Shown here in pieces: positions 20,416-27,653 of a stretch of 38,362 bases of DNA (its first letter is position 1; each line of letters begins with the position of its first letter). The notes under the pieces were generated by a model. It saw only the letters and a program-made list of their open reading frames with translations. It searched no databases and had not been told where the DNA came from. Origin of the DNA: Terriglobales bacterium (GTDB taxonomy: Bacteria > Acidobacteriota > Terriglobia > Terriglobales > Acidobacteriaceae); contig DASPRM010000029.1 of assembly GCA_035624455.1 (NCBI GenBank), positions 1 to 38,362 on the forward strand, in the 5' to 3' direction. Made by a program: the position numbers and the translations under genes.

Positions 20416-20898
20416 TTATCGCCGGTGTTTTTGGGCGATCTCATCTAACACGAGATCGACTTTTTGGGGCGTGAGATTCTCATGAAAGTCGTAGTTGACC
20501 TGCATGGCTGGAGCCCAGCTGCATGCCCCGATACATTCCACTTCTTCCAGGAAAAACAGGCCGTCGGGCGTGCTCATCTTGTGCCCAATACCCAGCTTCT
20601 TCTTGCAGTGATCAAGAATTTCTTCGCCGCCGCACAGCAGGCAACTGATGTTGGTGCAGACCTGCACGTTGTATTTGCCGCGCGGCTTGGTGGTCAGCAT
20701 GGAGTAATAGCTGATGACGTTGCGCACTTCGAGTTCGGTGAGCTCCAGGCGGCGGGCGAACTCGGAGATAACTTCGTCCGATAGATATCCGACTTCGTCT
20801 TGCGCGTACAAGAGCAGCGGGACGAGAGGAGAACGCTTCGTCGGGTAATGCTTTGCCATTTCGGCAAAGCGAGTTTCGAGTTCGTCGGAAAATTTCAT
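20416..20898 (-). CDS. nuoE: NADH-quinone oxidoreductase subunit E
   Basis: Thioredoxin-fold subunit with the N1a [2Fe-2S] cluster. Ligands seen: Cys81 and Cys86 (CTNISC), Cys122 and Cys126 (CIGAC). The frame can be read from 20928, but the ATG at 20898, four bases after the nuoD stop, gives the normal 160-residue protein starting MKFSDELETRF. The longer version would overlap nuoD by 26 bp and add residues without family likeness. Confidence 0.96.
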   Translation of the reverse strand: MKFSDELETRFAEMAKHYPTKRSPLVPLLLYAQDEVGYLSDEVISEFARRLELTELEVRNVISYYSMLTTKPRGKYNVQVCTNISCLLCGGEEILDHCKKKLGIGHKMSTPDGLFFLEEVECIGACSWAPAMQVNYDFHENLTPQKVDLVLDEIAQKHRR

Positions 20899-20902
20899 TT
20901 CT

Positions 20903-22108
20903 TTAGCGGTCAATCTCTCCCAGCACAATGTCGATACTGCCGATGGCTGCCACTACATCGGCAATCAGCCTGCCTTCGCACATCCTGGGCAGGGCTTGAA
21001 GGTTGGCCAGGCACGCCGAGCGCATGTGCACACGATACGGCTTAGCCGTGCCATCGCTGACAACGTAGTACCCCATCTCGCCGCGTGGCGATTCAACACA
21101 CTGATAGACTTCGCCAGCCGGAACCGCAAATCCCTCAGTGACAATTTTGAAGTGATAGATGAGCGACTCCATCTGGGTCTTCATCTTCTCGCGTTCGGGG
21201 AGAACTACTTTTGGAGCGTCGGCCTTGATCGGCCCCTCCGGCAGTCCTTCCAGAGTCTGCTTGACGATAGCAATGGACTCGCGCATTTCCTGCACACGCA
21301 CCAGATAACGGGCAAAAACGTCGCCGTCTTTGGACAAGGGGACCTTAAACTGAAATTTTTCGTAGCTGGAATATGGCTGGTCGCGGCGCAGGTCGGTGTC
21401 GACGCCGCTGGCGCGCAAGGTGGGTCCAGTTGCGCCCAGCGCAATTCCATCTTCAGCTGACAGGTACGCTACTCCCTTGGTGCGCTCCAGCCAGATAGGA
21501 TTGCCCGTCAGCAAGCCTTCATATTCATCGACACGGCCGGGGAAGATATCGGCAAATGCCTTGACCTTTTCGAGAAAGCCGAGCGGGATGTCCAGGGACA
21601 ACCCGCCGACGCGAAAGTAGGAGGTCATCATGCGCTGGCCAGACACCATTTCGAACATACGAAGGATGTCTTCGCGCTCGCGAAAACAATAGAGGAAGAC
21701 CGACATGGCGCCGATGTCGAGCGCGTGCGAGCCGAGCCAGACCAGGTGGGAGTTGATGCGCGTCAGTTCATTCAACATCACGCGCAGCCACTGCGCGCGC
21801 GGCGGGATATCGAGGCCGAGCAACTTCTCGACCGCCAGCACGTAGCAGAGATTGTTGGTCATCGGGCAGAGGTAGTCGATGCGGTCGGTCAGCACCACCA
21901 CCTGCTGATAGAACTTGGCCTCGCAGGTCTTCTCGATCCCGGTATGCAGGTAGCCGATGTCCGGCATGATCCGGACAACGCTCTCACCATCGATCTCCAG
22001 CACCAGCCGTAGCACGCCGTGGGTGGAAGGGTGCTGCGGCCCCATGTTGAGGATCATGGTGCGATCGGCGCCGGGTTCCAGGACGGGGGTTTGCGTCAGA
22101 TGGGCCAT
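20903..22108 (-). CDS. nuoD: NADH-quinone oxidoreductase subunit D
   Basis: The 49-kDa-type subunit that lines the quinone site, 401 residues. Seen: MGPQHPSTHGVLR with the quinone-site histidines, YLHTGIEK, and the C-terminal ESPRGEMGYYVVSDG and PYRVHMRSACLANLQALP. The hydrogenase-type nickel cysteines are absent, as expected. The start lies 2 bp after the nuoC stop. Confidence 0.97.
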   Translation of the reverse strand: MAHLTQTPVLEPGADRTMILNMGPQHPSTHGVLRLVLEIDGESVVRIMPDIGYLHTGIEKTCEAKFYQQVVVLTDRIDYLCPMTNNLCYVLAVEKLLGLDIPPRAQWLRVMLNELTRINSHLVWLGSHALDIGAMSVFLYCFREREDILRMFEMVSGQRMMTSYFRVGGLSLDIPLGFLEKVKAFADIFPGRVDEYEGLLTGNPIWLERTKGVAYLSAEDGIALGATGPTLRASGVDTDLRRDQPYSSYEKFQFKVPLSKDGDVFARYLVRVQEMRESIAIVKQTLEGLPEGPIKADAPKVVLPEREKMKTQMESLIYHFKIVTEGFAVPAGEVYQCVESPRGEMGYYVVSDGTAKPYRVHMRSACLANLQALPRMCEGRLIADVVAAIGSIDIVLGEIDR

Positions 22109-22110
22109 GC

Positions 22111-22608
22111 CTAGCGATAACCCTCAACAGGATAGTCCTTACGCATTGGATGCCCTTGCCAGTCCTCCGGCATCAGGAGCCGCCGCAGGTAAGGATGGCC
22201 TTCGAAACGTATCCCAAACAAGTCGAACACTTCACGCTCGAAGAAATTTGCTGACGGCCAGACCGGAACGACGGAGGGGACGCCAGCATCGTCGCCGCTC
22301 AACCTTACCTTGAGGCGCAAGCGCGATTTGCGCGGGTTTGAGAACAGGTGGTACACAACTTCGAAGCGCGGTTCTGAGGGATACCAGTCGACGCAAGTGA
22401 GGTCGGAGAGCGCGTCAAAACGCAGCACGGCATGATCACGAAGAAACCCGCAGGCCTCCCGGATGTGCGCGCGATGGATCCAGATGGTGAGTTCATTGCG
22501 ATCCCAGCGTGCGCTGTCTACCGCCGAAGGATTCCATTCCAGAAGAGCAGCAAGGTCCTGCTTCTCCTTCAATTTGTCCAGATCGGTAATCGCCGGTGTC
22601 AGAGGCAT
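22111..22608 (-). CDS. nuoC: NADH-quinone oxidoreductase subunit C
   Basis: The 30-kDa-type subunit of the connecting part, 165 residues. Seen: ALSDLTCVDWYPSEPRFEVVYHLFS, the hallmark WPSANFFEREVFDLFGIRFEGHP, and LLMPEDWQGHPMRKDYPVEGY. The start is one base after the nuoA stop (TGATATG). No nuoB lies between nuoA and nuoC and none is fused to this protein. Confidence 0.97.
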   Translation of the reverse strand: MPLTPAITDLDKLKEKQDLAALLEWNPSAVDSARWDRNELTIWIHRAHIREACGFLRDHAVLRFDALSDLTCVDWYPSEPRFEVVYHLFSNPRKSRLRLKVRLSGDDAGVPSVVPVWPSANFFEREVFDLFGIRFEGHPYLRRLLMPEDWQGHPMRKDYPVEGYR

Positions 22609-22609
22609 A

Positions 22610-23119
22610 TCAAGAGCGGCTCCTACCGCCTCCCGTGACCTCTTGGGCTTCGGACGGTTCGTTGGGGGCTAGCTTGCGCACGGCTGCCTCGAAATGGGCC
22701 GGCATGAAATCGGGTGAGGCCGGAATGCCCGTAGTAGGTACAACGCGCTGCGGATTCCAATCGAGCACGCCTTTTTTCCAGACATAGAAAAGACCGGACA
22801 TTACGATGAGGATGTAGATGAACATCTCCCAGAAGCCGAACATCTTCAACTCCCGCAGGAGCACCGCCCAGGGATAAAGGAAGATGGCTTCGACGTCGAA
22901 CAAGATGAACAGCATCGCGACAAGGTAAAACTTGACCGTGAAGCGTTCCTTGGTGCCGCCGGTGGGAGTAATGCCGCACTCATAAGGCTCGAATTTCTCT
23001 CGCACCCACTTGTGCTTGCCGATCAGCGTGGACATTACGATGAAGGCAGTCGCCAATGCGGCGGCTACCAGAGCCTGCAAGAGTAACGGGATGTAGCGGG
23101 CGAAGTAGTTGTGCGGCAT
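22610..23119 (-). CDS. nuoA: NADH-quinone oxidoreductase subunit A
   Basis: Three-helix membrane subunit beside the quinone chamber. Seen: the loop KFEPYECGITPTGGTKERFTVKFYLVAMLFILFDVEAIF, of which KFEPYECG and FDVEAIF are the family marks. The frame extends up to 23197, but that would run into the promoter at 23168-23197, so the ATG at 23119 (MPHNYFARY) is chosen, giving 169 residues. The hydrophilic C-terminal tail of about 45 residues after the third helix is longer than in most family members. It is the first gene of the operon. Confidence 0.95.
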   Translation of the reverse strand: MPHNYFARYIPLLLQALVAAALATAFIVMSTLIGKHKWVREKFEPYECGITPTGGTKERFTVKFYLVAMLFILFDVEAIFLYPWAVLLRELKMFGFWEMFIYILIVMSGLFYVWKKGVLDWNPQRVVPTTGIPASPDFMPAHFEAAVRKLAPNEPSEAQEVTGGGRSRS

Positions 23120-23167
23120 AAAGGCTGCTATATATAATGCGCGCCCAACGCGCAACCTAAACACTCG

Positions 23168-23197
23168 ACTATATTTAGTGCTTCGCCTAAGTGTCAA
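23168..23197 (-). promoter_or_regulatory. Sigma70-type promoter of the minus-strand nuo operon
   Basis: Read on the minus strand: TTGACA, an 18-bp spacer, then TATAGT. Predicted transcription start is near 23161, giving a leader of roughly 40 bases to the nuoA ATG. No second strong promoter was seen inside the operon. Confidence 0.8.
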
Positions 23198-23293
23198 GCG
23201 AGCGGCAGGGGCGGCAGACTACATGGTGATCCAATGTTTCCGAGCGTTTGCGAGGGTGCCGCGATTTTTACCGGGCTGTAATATCAGGCTTTC

Positions 23294-23566
23294 ATGATCT
23301 TCGGCTTCAACACCGATGTCAGGCACGGCGAGACGCTTTATCACGTGCAGAGTGAAGCGCGGGGCGGCGCACATGTCCTGGAAACCCAGGTTTTCGTCCG
23401 GGGCCAATGCATCGCCAAGCGAACGCAATCTTACGCTGACCAGGTGGAGCGACCAGACTTTTCCGAGAGCGAGATGCAGGAGATGCTCAAGGGCCAGCAC
23501 AAGCTGGTGGTAGATACCATCCGAGGGGGAAGAGTGAAGGAGCTGGTCGAGTCGTCGAGTAAGTAG
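23294..23566 (+). CDS. Small protein of unknown function (FNTDV motif)
   Basis: Ninety residues, soluble, no signal peptide. The first half has an order GFNTDVRHGETLYHVQSE, then ETQVFVRGQCIAKRTQSYAD, which looks like a compact beta-rich fold. I recall similar FNTDV...YHVQTE segments as unnamed small domains in Acidobacteriota and myxobacteria, but this is memory, not a search. The second half is charged and helical. It is divergent from the nuo operon, with a TAATAT box at 23279-23284 that would place the transcript start only a few bases before the ATG. Function unknown. Confidence 0.7.
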   Translation: MIFGFNTDVRHGETLYHVQSEARGGAHVLETQVFVRGQCIAKRTQSYADQVERPDFSESEMQEMLKGQHKLVVDTIRGGRVKELVESSSK

Positions 23567-23568
23567 AA

Positions 23569-23624
23569 ATCAGTAGTCAGCCGTCAGTAATCAGCAATCA
23601 GCGGTCAGCAGTCAGCAGTCAGCC
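23569..23624 (+). repeat. Array of eight tandem heptamers (RTCAGYN)
   Basis: Eight uninterrupted 7-bp units of form RTCAGYN fill exactly 56 bp: four types differing at the first and last two bases. It begins 3 bp after the stop of the FNTDV gene. Units vary, so the array is old or maintained rather than a fresh slippage product. Comparable heptamer arrays are known as STRR in cyanobacteria. Confidence 0.9.
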
Positions 23625-23711
23625 AAACCATCGCTGCCGCACCAGGCGGGCGAGCCTGCTACCATCAGGGCAGTTGGGAGATAACTTCCGCGGTATTGGC
23701 CTGTGCTCACG

Positions 23712-23969
23712 ATGCGTATCCAGATCAATGGGGAAGAGAAGAATTTTCCGGAGAATCTCAAGCTCTCTGAGTTGGTGGAGAACCTCGGACTGAAGAGCGA
23801 TCGCTTGGCCATCGAGCTGAACCGCGAGGTGGTCCCTCGACAGCGCTGGAGCGAGATTCAGGTGAACGAGGGGGACAAACTGGAGATCGTGCACTTCGTG
23901 GGCGGAGGGGATTTTGATTCGTGTGATTCCGCTCGCCGAACGCAACGAAACTTAGATGACAGCGTCTGA
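23712..23969 (+). CDS. thiS: ThiS-like sulfur carrier protein with a C-terminal tail
   Basis: Ubiquitin-fold carrier that normally ends in Gly-Gly, where sulfur is loaded as a thiocarboxylate for thiazole synthesis. Residues 1-66 match a whole ThiS: NGEEKNFPENLKLSELVENLGL, AIELNREVVPR, and the end EIVHFVGGG at 58-66. The frame then continues for 19 residues (DFDSCDSARRTQ and onward), which family members lack. The stop falls inside an inverted heptamer copy (23964-23977). The ATG at 23712 is preferred over a GTG at 23703. No thiG, thiF or thiO is adjacent. The tail would need removal before activation, or the protein is a non-thiamine carrier or a decaying gene. Confidence 0.8.
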   Translation: MRIQINGEEKNFPENLKLSELVENLGLKSDRLAIELNREVVPRQRWSEIQVNEGDKLEIVHFVGGGDFDSCDSARRTQRNLDDSV

Positions 23970-23977
23970 TTGCTGAC
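23964..23977 (-). repeat. Two heptamers in inverted orientation at the thiS stop
   Basis: Read on the minus strand, GTCAGCA followed by ATCAGAC matches the unit of the array at 23569-23624. The thiS stop codon (23967-23969) is part of it. The two copies flank thiS as inverted repeats. Confidence 0.65.
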
Positions 23978-24019
23978 AGCCCCGTTACCCGCCAAGGTTC
24001 GACTCCGCCAAGAATCTCA

Positions 24020-24047
24020 TTGACACCGAACATCCCCTGCCTAGAAT
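24020..24047 (+). promoter_or_regulatory. Sigma70-type promoter of the MerR-family gene
   Basis: TTGACA (24020-24025), a 16-bp spacer and TAGAAT (24042-24047). The predicted start is near 24054, about 40 bases before the GTG. The spacer is not the 19-20 bp that classical MerR activators untwist, so activation by that mechanism at this promoter is unlikely. Confidence 0.7.
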
Positions 24048-24059
24048 GTTTAAAACATT
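24045..24059 (+). promoter_or_regulatory. 15-bp palindrome over the MerR-gene transcription start
   Basis: AATGTTT-A-AAACATT is a perfect inverted repeat with one central base. It overlaps the end of the -10 box and the predicted start, an ideal place for a repressor such as the MerR-family protein encoded next. Binding is inferred only. Confidence 0.5.
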
Positions 24060-24094
24060 TTTCTTTAATTATGTATCGGCGGTAGTTTCCCGGG

Positions 24095-24649
24095 GTGAGC
24101 GTGGAAGCTTTCTATACATCGGCGGAAGTGATGCGGCTGACGGGAATTACTGCCCGCCAGCTGCAATATTGGGACGAGCGTGGTGTAGTCCGTCCTATGC
24201 GTCAGGGGCACAAGCGTTTCTATTCGCTGGATGATCTGGCTGAGATATCGGTGATCTGCGATCTGCGCGACCGCGGATTCTCCCTGCAACGCATTCGCAG
24301 AGTGATGCGGCTCCTGCAACGAGAATTTCGCAAACGTCTGGTAGACACCGTTTCCGAGCATGGGGAATACCACCTGCTGACCGACGGGCAGCGCATCTAC
24401 CTGCAGAGTTCTGCGGACGAGATCGTCGACATCTTGAAGAATTCACGCCAGCCCATGCTGGCGGTTTGCCTGAGCGATCGCGTCCGCCAAATACAGGCCA
24501 GCGTGCGGGCGAAGAAGGCTGGCCAGGTTGTGGAACGAGAATCCAGATCGGTGTCAGCTCGACGCCGGCGCGGTCCCATGCCGGTCGTTCTTGCTGCTTC
24601 AGCGGGCAAAGCGGGTCGAACTGCGGGGACCAGAAGAAAGGCATCGTGA
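24095..24649 (+). CDS. MerR-family transcriptional regulator
   Basis: A 184-residue DNA-binding protein. Residues 7-75 form the winged helix-turn-helix: TSAEVMRLTGITARQLQYWDERG, then RPMRQGHKRFYSLDDL and RGFSLQRIRRVMR. The remaining part has no recognisable effector-binding cysteines or ligand domain and ends in a strongly basic Arg/Lys-rich tail of about 45 residues. Start is GTG at 24095 (another GTG at 24101 is possible). It has its own promoter and a palindrome at the start site, suggesting self-control. The small Cys4 protein follows after 29 bp on the same strand. Confidence 0.88.
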   Translation: MSVEAFYTSAEVMRLTGITARQLQYWDERGVVRPMRQGHKRFYSLDDLAEISVICDLRDRGFSLQRIRRVMRLLQREFRKRLVDTVSEHGEYHLLTDGQRIYLQSSADEIVDILKNSRQPMLAVCLSDRVRQIQASVRAKKAGQVVERESRSVSARRRRGPMPVVLAASAGKAGRTAGTRRKAS

Positions 24650-24678
24650 CGATCATAAGCGCGGGAGCGGAGGTGTAG

Positions 24679-24942
24679 ATGGTCGGCGAAGTCACCATCC
24701 TGAACGAGTGGATACCCGAGCAGATGAGCCCCGGCACGCTCTTCGTGCTGGAGAATGCGGGCGACATCGGCGACAGCAGCGATCCTTATTGGGCGGTGCT
24801 TTCCTGCCCAGAGTGCGGGACCCTGGGGTTGATAACACGCAAGCAGATTGCGGGACTGCTGTCGGTGATCTGTGGTTCTAATCGGTGCTCGGCGCAGTTC
24901 TTTTTACGTGAGAGCGATATCGTGGCCAGAAAACCTTGTTAG
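24679..24942 (+). CDS. Small Cys4 (zinc-ribbon-like) protein of unknown function
   Basis: Eighty-seven residues with CPECG (CxxC) at about 43-46 and CGSNRC (Cx4C) about 20 residues later, consistent with a small metal-binding ribbon of the rubredoxin/zinc type. No signal peptide or membrane helix. A strong GGAGGT ribosome site precedes the ATG. Located 29 bp after the MerR-family gene on the same strand, so the two probably share a message. I do not recognise the family. Confidence 0.7.
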   Translation: MVGEVTILNEWIPEQMSPGTLFVLENAGDIGDSSDPYWAVLSCPECGTLGLITRKQIAGLLSVICGSNRCSAQFFLRESDIVARKPC

Positions 24943-25051
24943 ATCAACCTTAGAGGAGACGAGAAGATCACAAAGGAAAGCGGAACCAGAGTTCTGAAAG
25001 TCCTTCGCAGAGAGCCAGACGTTACAAATCGGGGCGAGTTCCAGACCAATC

Positions 25052-26209
25052 CTACTTCGCTTTCACGCCCGCCGGAATCGGCACCTGTTCGACAATCTCA
25101 ATGTTGAAACCTTCAAGGCCTGCCACGCGGCGGGGATGATTGGTGAGCAGGCGGATGCGGCGTAAATTCAGGTCGGAGAGAATCTGCGCTCCGATGCCGA
25201 TTTCACGCTGAATCTTGCGTTCGTGGGCAGGGATGGTGGGTAGTCGCACCTCGCGGTGAAAGGCTAAGACTGTTCGCTCCCCGAGTTGCTCCACGCTAAA
25301 ACCAGGCGAGGTCTGGTGGAGGTAGATGAGGGCGCCGCGGCCGGTTTCGGAAATCAAGCGCAGGCATTGATCGATGGTATTGTGGCATTCGCACCAGGTG
25401 GCGCCGAACACGTCTCCCACCAGGCAATGCGAATGCATGCGCACAAGAACAGGCTGTTCCGCGCTCTGGATGTCTCCCTTAACCAATGCAATGTGTGACT
25501 CGCCCCCATCGACTTCGCTCTGGTAGGCGATCATGCGGAATTCGCCATATTGGGTGGGAAGCATCGCCTCGCCCACACGACGAACGTAGCGTTCATGCGC
25601 CATGCGGTAGCGGATCAGTTCGGCCACGGTCAGCATCTTAAGATCGTGTTGGCGGCAGAAGACCATTAGTTGCGGGACGCGGGCCATGGTGCCGTCATCA
25701 TTCATGATTTCGCAGATCACGGCTGCGGGTACCAGGCCAGCAAGGCGAGCCAAGTCCACCGAGCCCTCGGTTTGACCGGCGCGCACCAGCACGCCCCCAC
25801 GGCGGGCGCGCAGGGGAAATACGTGTCCGGGGCGAGCAAGATCGGAGGGCCGGGTGGCGGGATTGATCGCGACTCGAATCGTTTGAGCCCGATCATAAGC
25901 CGAAATTCCCGTGGTCACACCTTCGCGAGCGTCAATGGCTTCGCAGAAAGCAGTTCCAAACTGCGAAGTGTTCTCGCTGGTCATCGGGCCGATCCGCAGA
26001 TGATCGAGCCGTTCATCCGTCATAGCCAGACAAATCAGCCCGCGACCATGCTTAGCCATGAAGTTGATGGCTTCGGGAGTGACCTTCTCCGCGGCCAGCA
26101 TCAGGTCGCCTTCGTTCTCCCGGTCTTCATCGTCCACGAGAACGATCATGCGGCCGGCGCGAATGTCGTCCAGTGCGGTCTCAACGTCGGTGAAAGGAGC
26201 TGGCGGCAT
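25052..26209 (-). CDS. ribBA: DHBP synthase fused to a divergent GTP cyclohydrolase II domain
   Basis: Riboflavin pathway fusion. The N-terminal half is a complete 3,4-dihydroxy-2-butanone-4-phosphate synthase: [23 protein letters not shown] and [12 protein letters not shown] are intact. The C-terminal half is of GTP cyclohydrolase II type. The zinc cysteines are kept (262, 273, 275 in [15 protein letters not shown]), as is the late [10 protein letters not shown]...[15 protein letters not shown] part. The catalytic stretch normally RQEGRGIGL reads HQTSPGFSV (298-306), the tyrosine helix after it is rewritten, and the Asp two before the conserved Arg335 is Ile. Start: ATG at 26209 preferred to an upstream TTG. 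No FMN riboswitch is seen upstream. Confidence 0.9.
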   Translation of the reverse strand: MPPAPFTDVETALDDIRAGRMIVLVDDEDRENEGDLMLAAEKVTPEAINFMAKHGRGLICLAMTDERLDHLRIGPMTSENTSQFGTAFCEAIDAREGVTTGISAYDRAQTIRVAINPATRPSDLARPGHVFPLRARRGGVLVRAGQTEGSVDLARLAGLVPAAVICEIMNDDGTMARVPQLMVFCRQHDLKMLTVAELIRYRMAHERYVRRVGEAMLPTQYGEFRMIAYQSEVDGGESHIALVKGDIQSAEQPVLVRMHSHCLVGDVFGATWCECHNTIDQCLRLISETGRGALIYLHQTSPGFSVEQLGERTVLAFHREVRLPTIPAHERKIQREIGIGAQILSDLNLRRIRLLTNHPRRVAGLEGFNIEIVEQVPIPAGVKAK

Positions 26210-26279
26210 GGTCAATCCAATTCTAGCTGATGGGCCAAAGGGGACACCTAGGAACCGAGCCGTTCGTTACAAAAGGGAA

Positions 26280-26900
26280 TCAGGATGAATGAGGGGCCGG
26301 ATCAGATCGCAGTGAGCGCTCGGCGCCGCGGAAGAGGGCGCGTAAAGCGCGGATCACAAAATGGATGGCAAATGCGATGACGACCAACAGAGCCACCACC
26401 ATCGCGATCGCCCAATAGGGATGCACGCCGGCAAACCAGGTCAGGAAGATCGCAAGAACATCTTCTCCCGCACTCAGGCCAATGTTGGAAAGGGGCTCGG
26501 GCGAGGGGGTTACGGCAGCACGAACGGCCGTCTTGCCACCGTGCGCAGCCAGGGCGATCAGGCTGGCACCCGCCACGCTGACCAATTGCAGCTGAGGGGA
26601 GAGATGATGCGTGGCCGCAAACGCAATCAGAGCCGCCACCGGAACCCGCACAAAAGTCTGCAGCGCATTCCAGATCAGATCGAAAGCCGGGATCTTGTCG
26701 GCGACGAACTCGATCAGGAACATCACACCGGCTATGCCGATGATCCACCAGCTATCCAACACACTCAAGGAAGAGGGCAGTGCGATCCAGCCAGCCCGGG
26801 AGAGTAATCCCAGGGCGGCAACCGTGGCATAGACGTTCAGTCCGGCAGCGAAGCTGGTGGCAGCGATCAGAGCAGCGAGTTGTTCTCCAGAGAGGTGCAT
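26280..26900 (-). CDS. DUF4126-type membrane protein
   Basis: A 206-residue protein with about five or six hydrophobic segments. The order [40 protein letters not shown] and [30 protein letters not shown] is that of the DUF4126 family as I know it. The function is unknown. It is a stand-alone gene on the minus strand between ribBA and the 75-aa gene. Confidence 0.8.
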   Translation of the reverse strand: MHLSGEQLAALIAATSFAAGLNVYATVAALGLLSRAGWIALPSSLSVLDSWWIIGIAGVMFLIEFVADKIPAFDLIWNALQTFVRVPVAALIAFAATHHLSPQLQLVSVAGASLIALAAHGGKTAVRAAVTPSPEPLSNIGLSAGEDVLAIFLTWFAGVHPYWAIAMVVALLVVIAFAIHFVIRALRALFRGAERSLRSDPAPHSS

Positions 26901-26976
26901 GTCGCGACCTACCAGAGATCAATTCTTGGCAACGTCGAGCAACATTGCAACGTTTTTCACACGCGGGCAAAGAAAG

Positions 26977-27006
26977 AAAGGACCGCCACGAACCTGGCGG
27001 TCCTTT
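26977..27006 (-). terminator. Intrinsic terminator of the 75-aa gene
   Basis: A perfect 12-bp stem (AAAGGACCGCCA with TGGCGGTCCTTT) and a 6-nt loop lie 30 bp after the stop of the 75-aa gene. On the minus strand it is followed by CTTTCTTTG. This is the best terminator in the window and isolates the gene from the DUF4126 gene. Confidence 0.85.
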
Positions 27007-27036
27007 CAATGAAACTAAGCTGATTTCGCGTCCGCG

Positions 27037-27264
27037 TTAGAGGGCGGATTCGATTTCGAATCCCCAAGCTTCCAGGAGAGGCTCAGGGATGTACTTGGAA
27101 TTACGATTCTTGCGTGCCCACTCCCGCAAACGGGTGGAACGGATGTACTGATCGGGGGTGAGCTTGAATTCACGCACGATCTGCTCGAACTCAGTTACGG
27201 TGGGGACAATGGGGCCAATCGGCTCGGGCTTGCCCCAGTTAGGATTTCCGCGTCGCTTTGCCAT
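27037..27264 (-). CDS. Conserved-looking 75-aa protein of unknown function
   Basis: Basic, soluble, 75 residues: a Gly/Pro-rich start (MAKRRGNPNWGKPEPIGP), then helices with FEQIVREFKLTPDQYIRS and LREWARKNRNSKYIPEPLLEAWGF. I recall near-identical small proteins in other Acidobacteriota, from memory only. It has a consensus-like promoter, a leader of over 150 bases and a strong terminator, so it looks like a highly expressed single-gene unit. AGGA lies nine bases before the ATG. The helical Arg/Lys/Trp content could fit nucleic-acid or ribosome contact, which is speculation. Confidence 0.78.
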   Translation of the reverse strand: MAKRRGNPNWGKPEPIGPIVPTVTEFEQIVREFKLTPDQYIRSTRLREWARKNRNSKYIPEPLLEAWGFEIESAL

Positions 27265-27426
27265 GATAAGTTCGTCCTGCCTCGCTGTTGGTAGATAAAA
27301 AGTTGATGGGAACCAGAACTAAATGGTTTGATTCACCGGGCCGGTTTTTGGATTCACGAAGTGGCCTTAACTGATTTTGCTTCTGCAGGTTACCTGAATC
27401 GTCCGGGACCCCAACCCAAACTGGCT

Positions 27427-27455
27427 ATGATAAGGGCCCAGGCAATAGGCGTCAA
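27427..27455 (-). promoter_or_regulatory. Sigma70-type promoter for the 75-aa gene
   Basis: On the minus strand: TTGACG, a 17-bp spacer, then TATCAT. The predicted start near 27420 leaves about 155 bases of leader before the ATG at 27264. Confidence 0.7.
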
Positions 27456-27600
27456 CCCCAAAAGTGATGAGAGTTTCCACAGGGCAAACATTTCTGGTTA
27501 GGATTCGGAACTAAACCGAGGGGACGGCGGAGTCACCAAAAGTCGTACCCTGGTGGGACGATTTACTTTATTTTCAAACGATTACAGCGAAATTATCTGT

Positions 27601-27653
27601 AAGATATTGAAAACGTGCTGTTTAGTTACTAAGTTATTGAAAATCTAATTTTC
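27601..27653 (+). repeat. Direct repeats spaced 30 bp plus a palindrome in AT-rich DNA
   Basis: AAGATATTGAAAA (27601-27613) and AAGTTATTGAAAA (27631-27643) agree at 12 of 13 bases with starts exactly 30 bp apart. The second runs into GAAAAT-CTA-ATTTTC (27639-27653), a perfect 6-3-6 inverted repeat. The stretch is far more AT-rich than its surroundings, as for a protein-binding site. Confidence 0.55.

Noticed and set aside
19087-20448. Open frame of 453 codons antisense to nuoF
   Set aside because: It lies in the mirror frame of a certain gene; such frames are common shadows of GC-rich genes.
23120-23197. 26-residue extension of NuoA
   Set aside because: It would overlap the consensus promoter, and the ATG at 23119 gives a normal family start.
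23569-23624. CRISPR-like array
   Set aside because: Units are 7 bp without spacers, so it is a simple tandem repeat.
23956-23973. Possible thiG remnant (ATGACAGCGTCT then stop) after thiS
   Set aside because: The few codons are equally explained by the inverted heptamer copy, and no thiG-like sequence follows.
26210-26279. FMN riboswitch upstream of ribBA
   Set aside because: The gap is only about 70 bp and lacks the conserved RFN segments.
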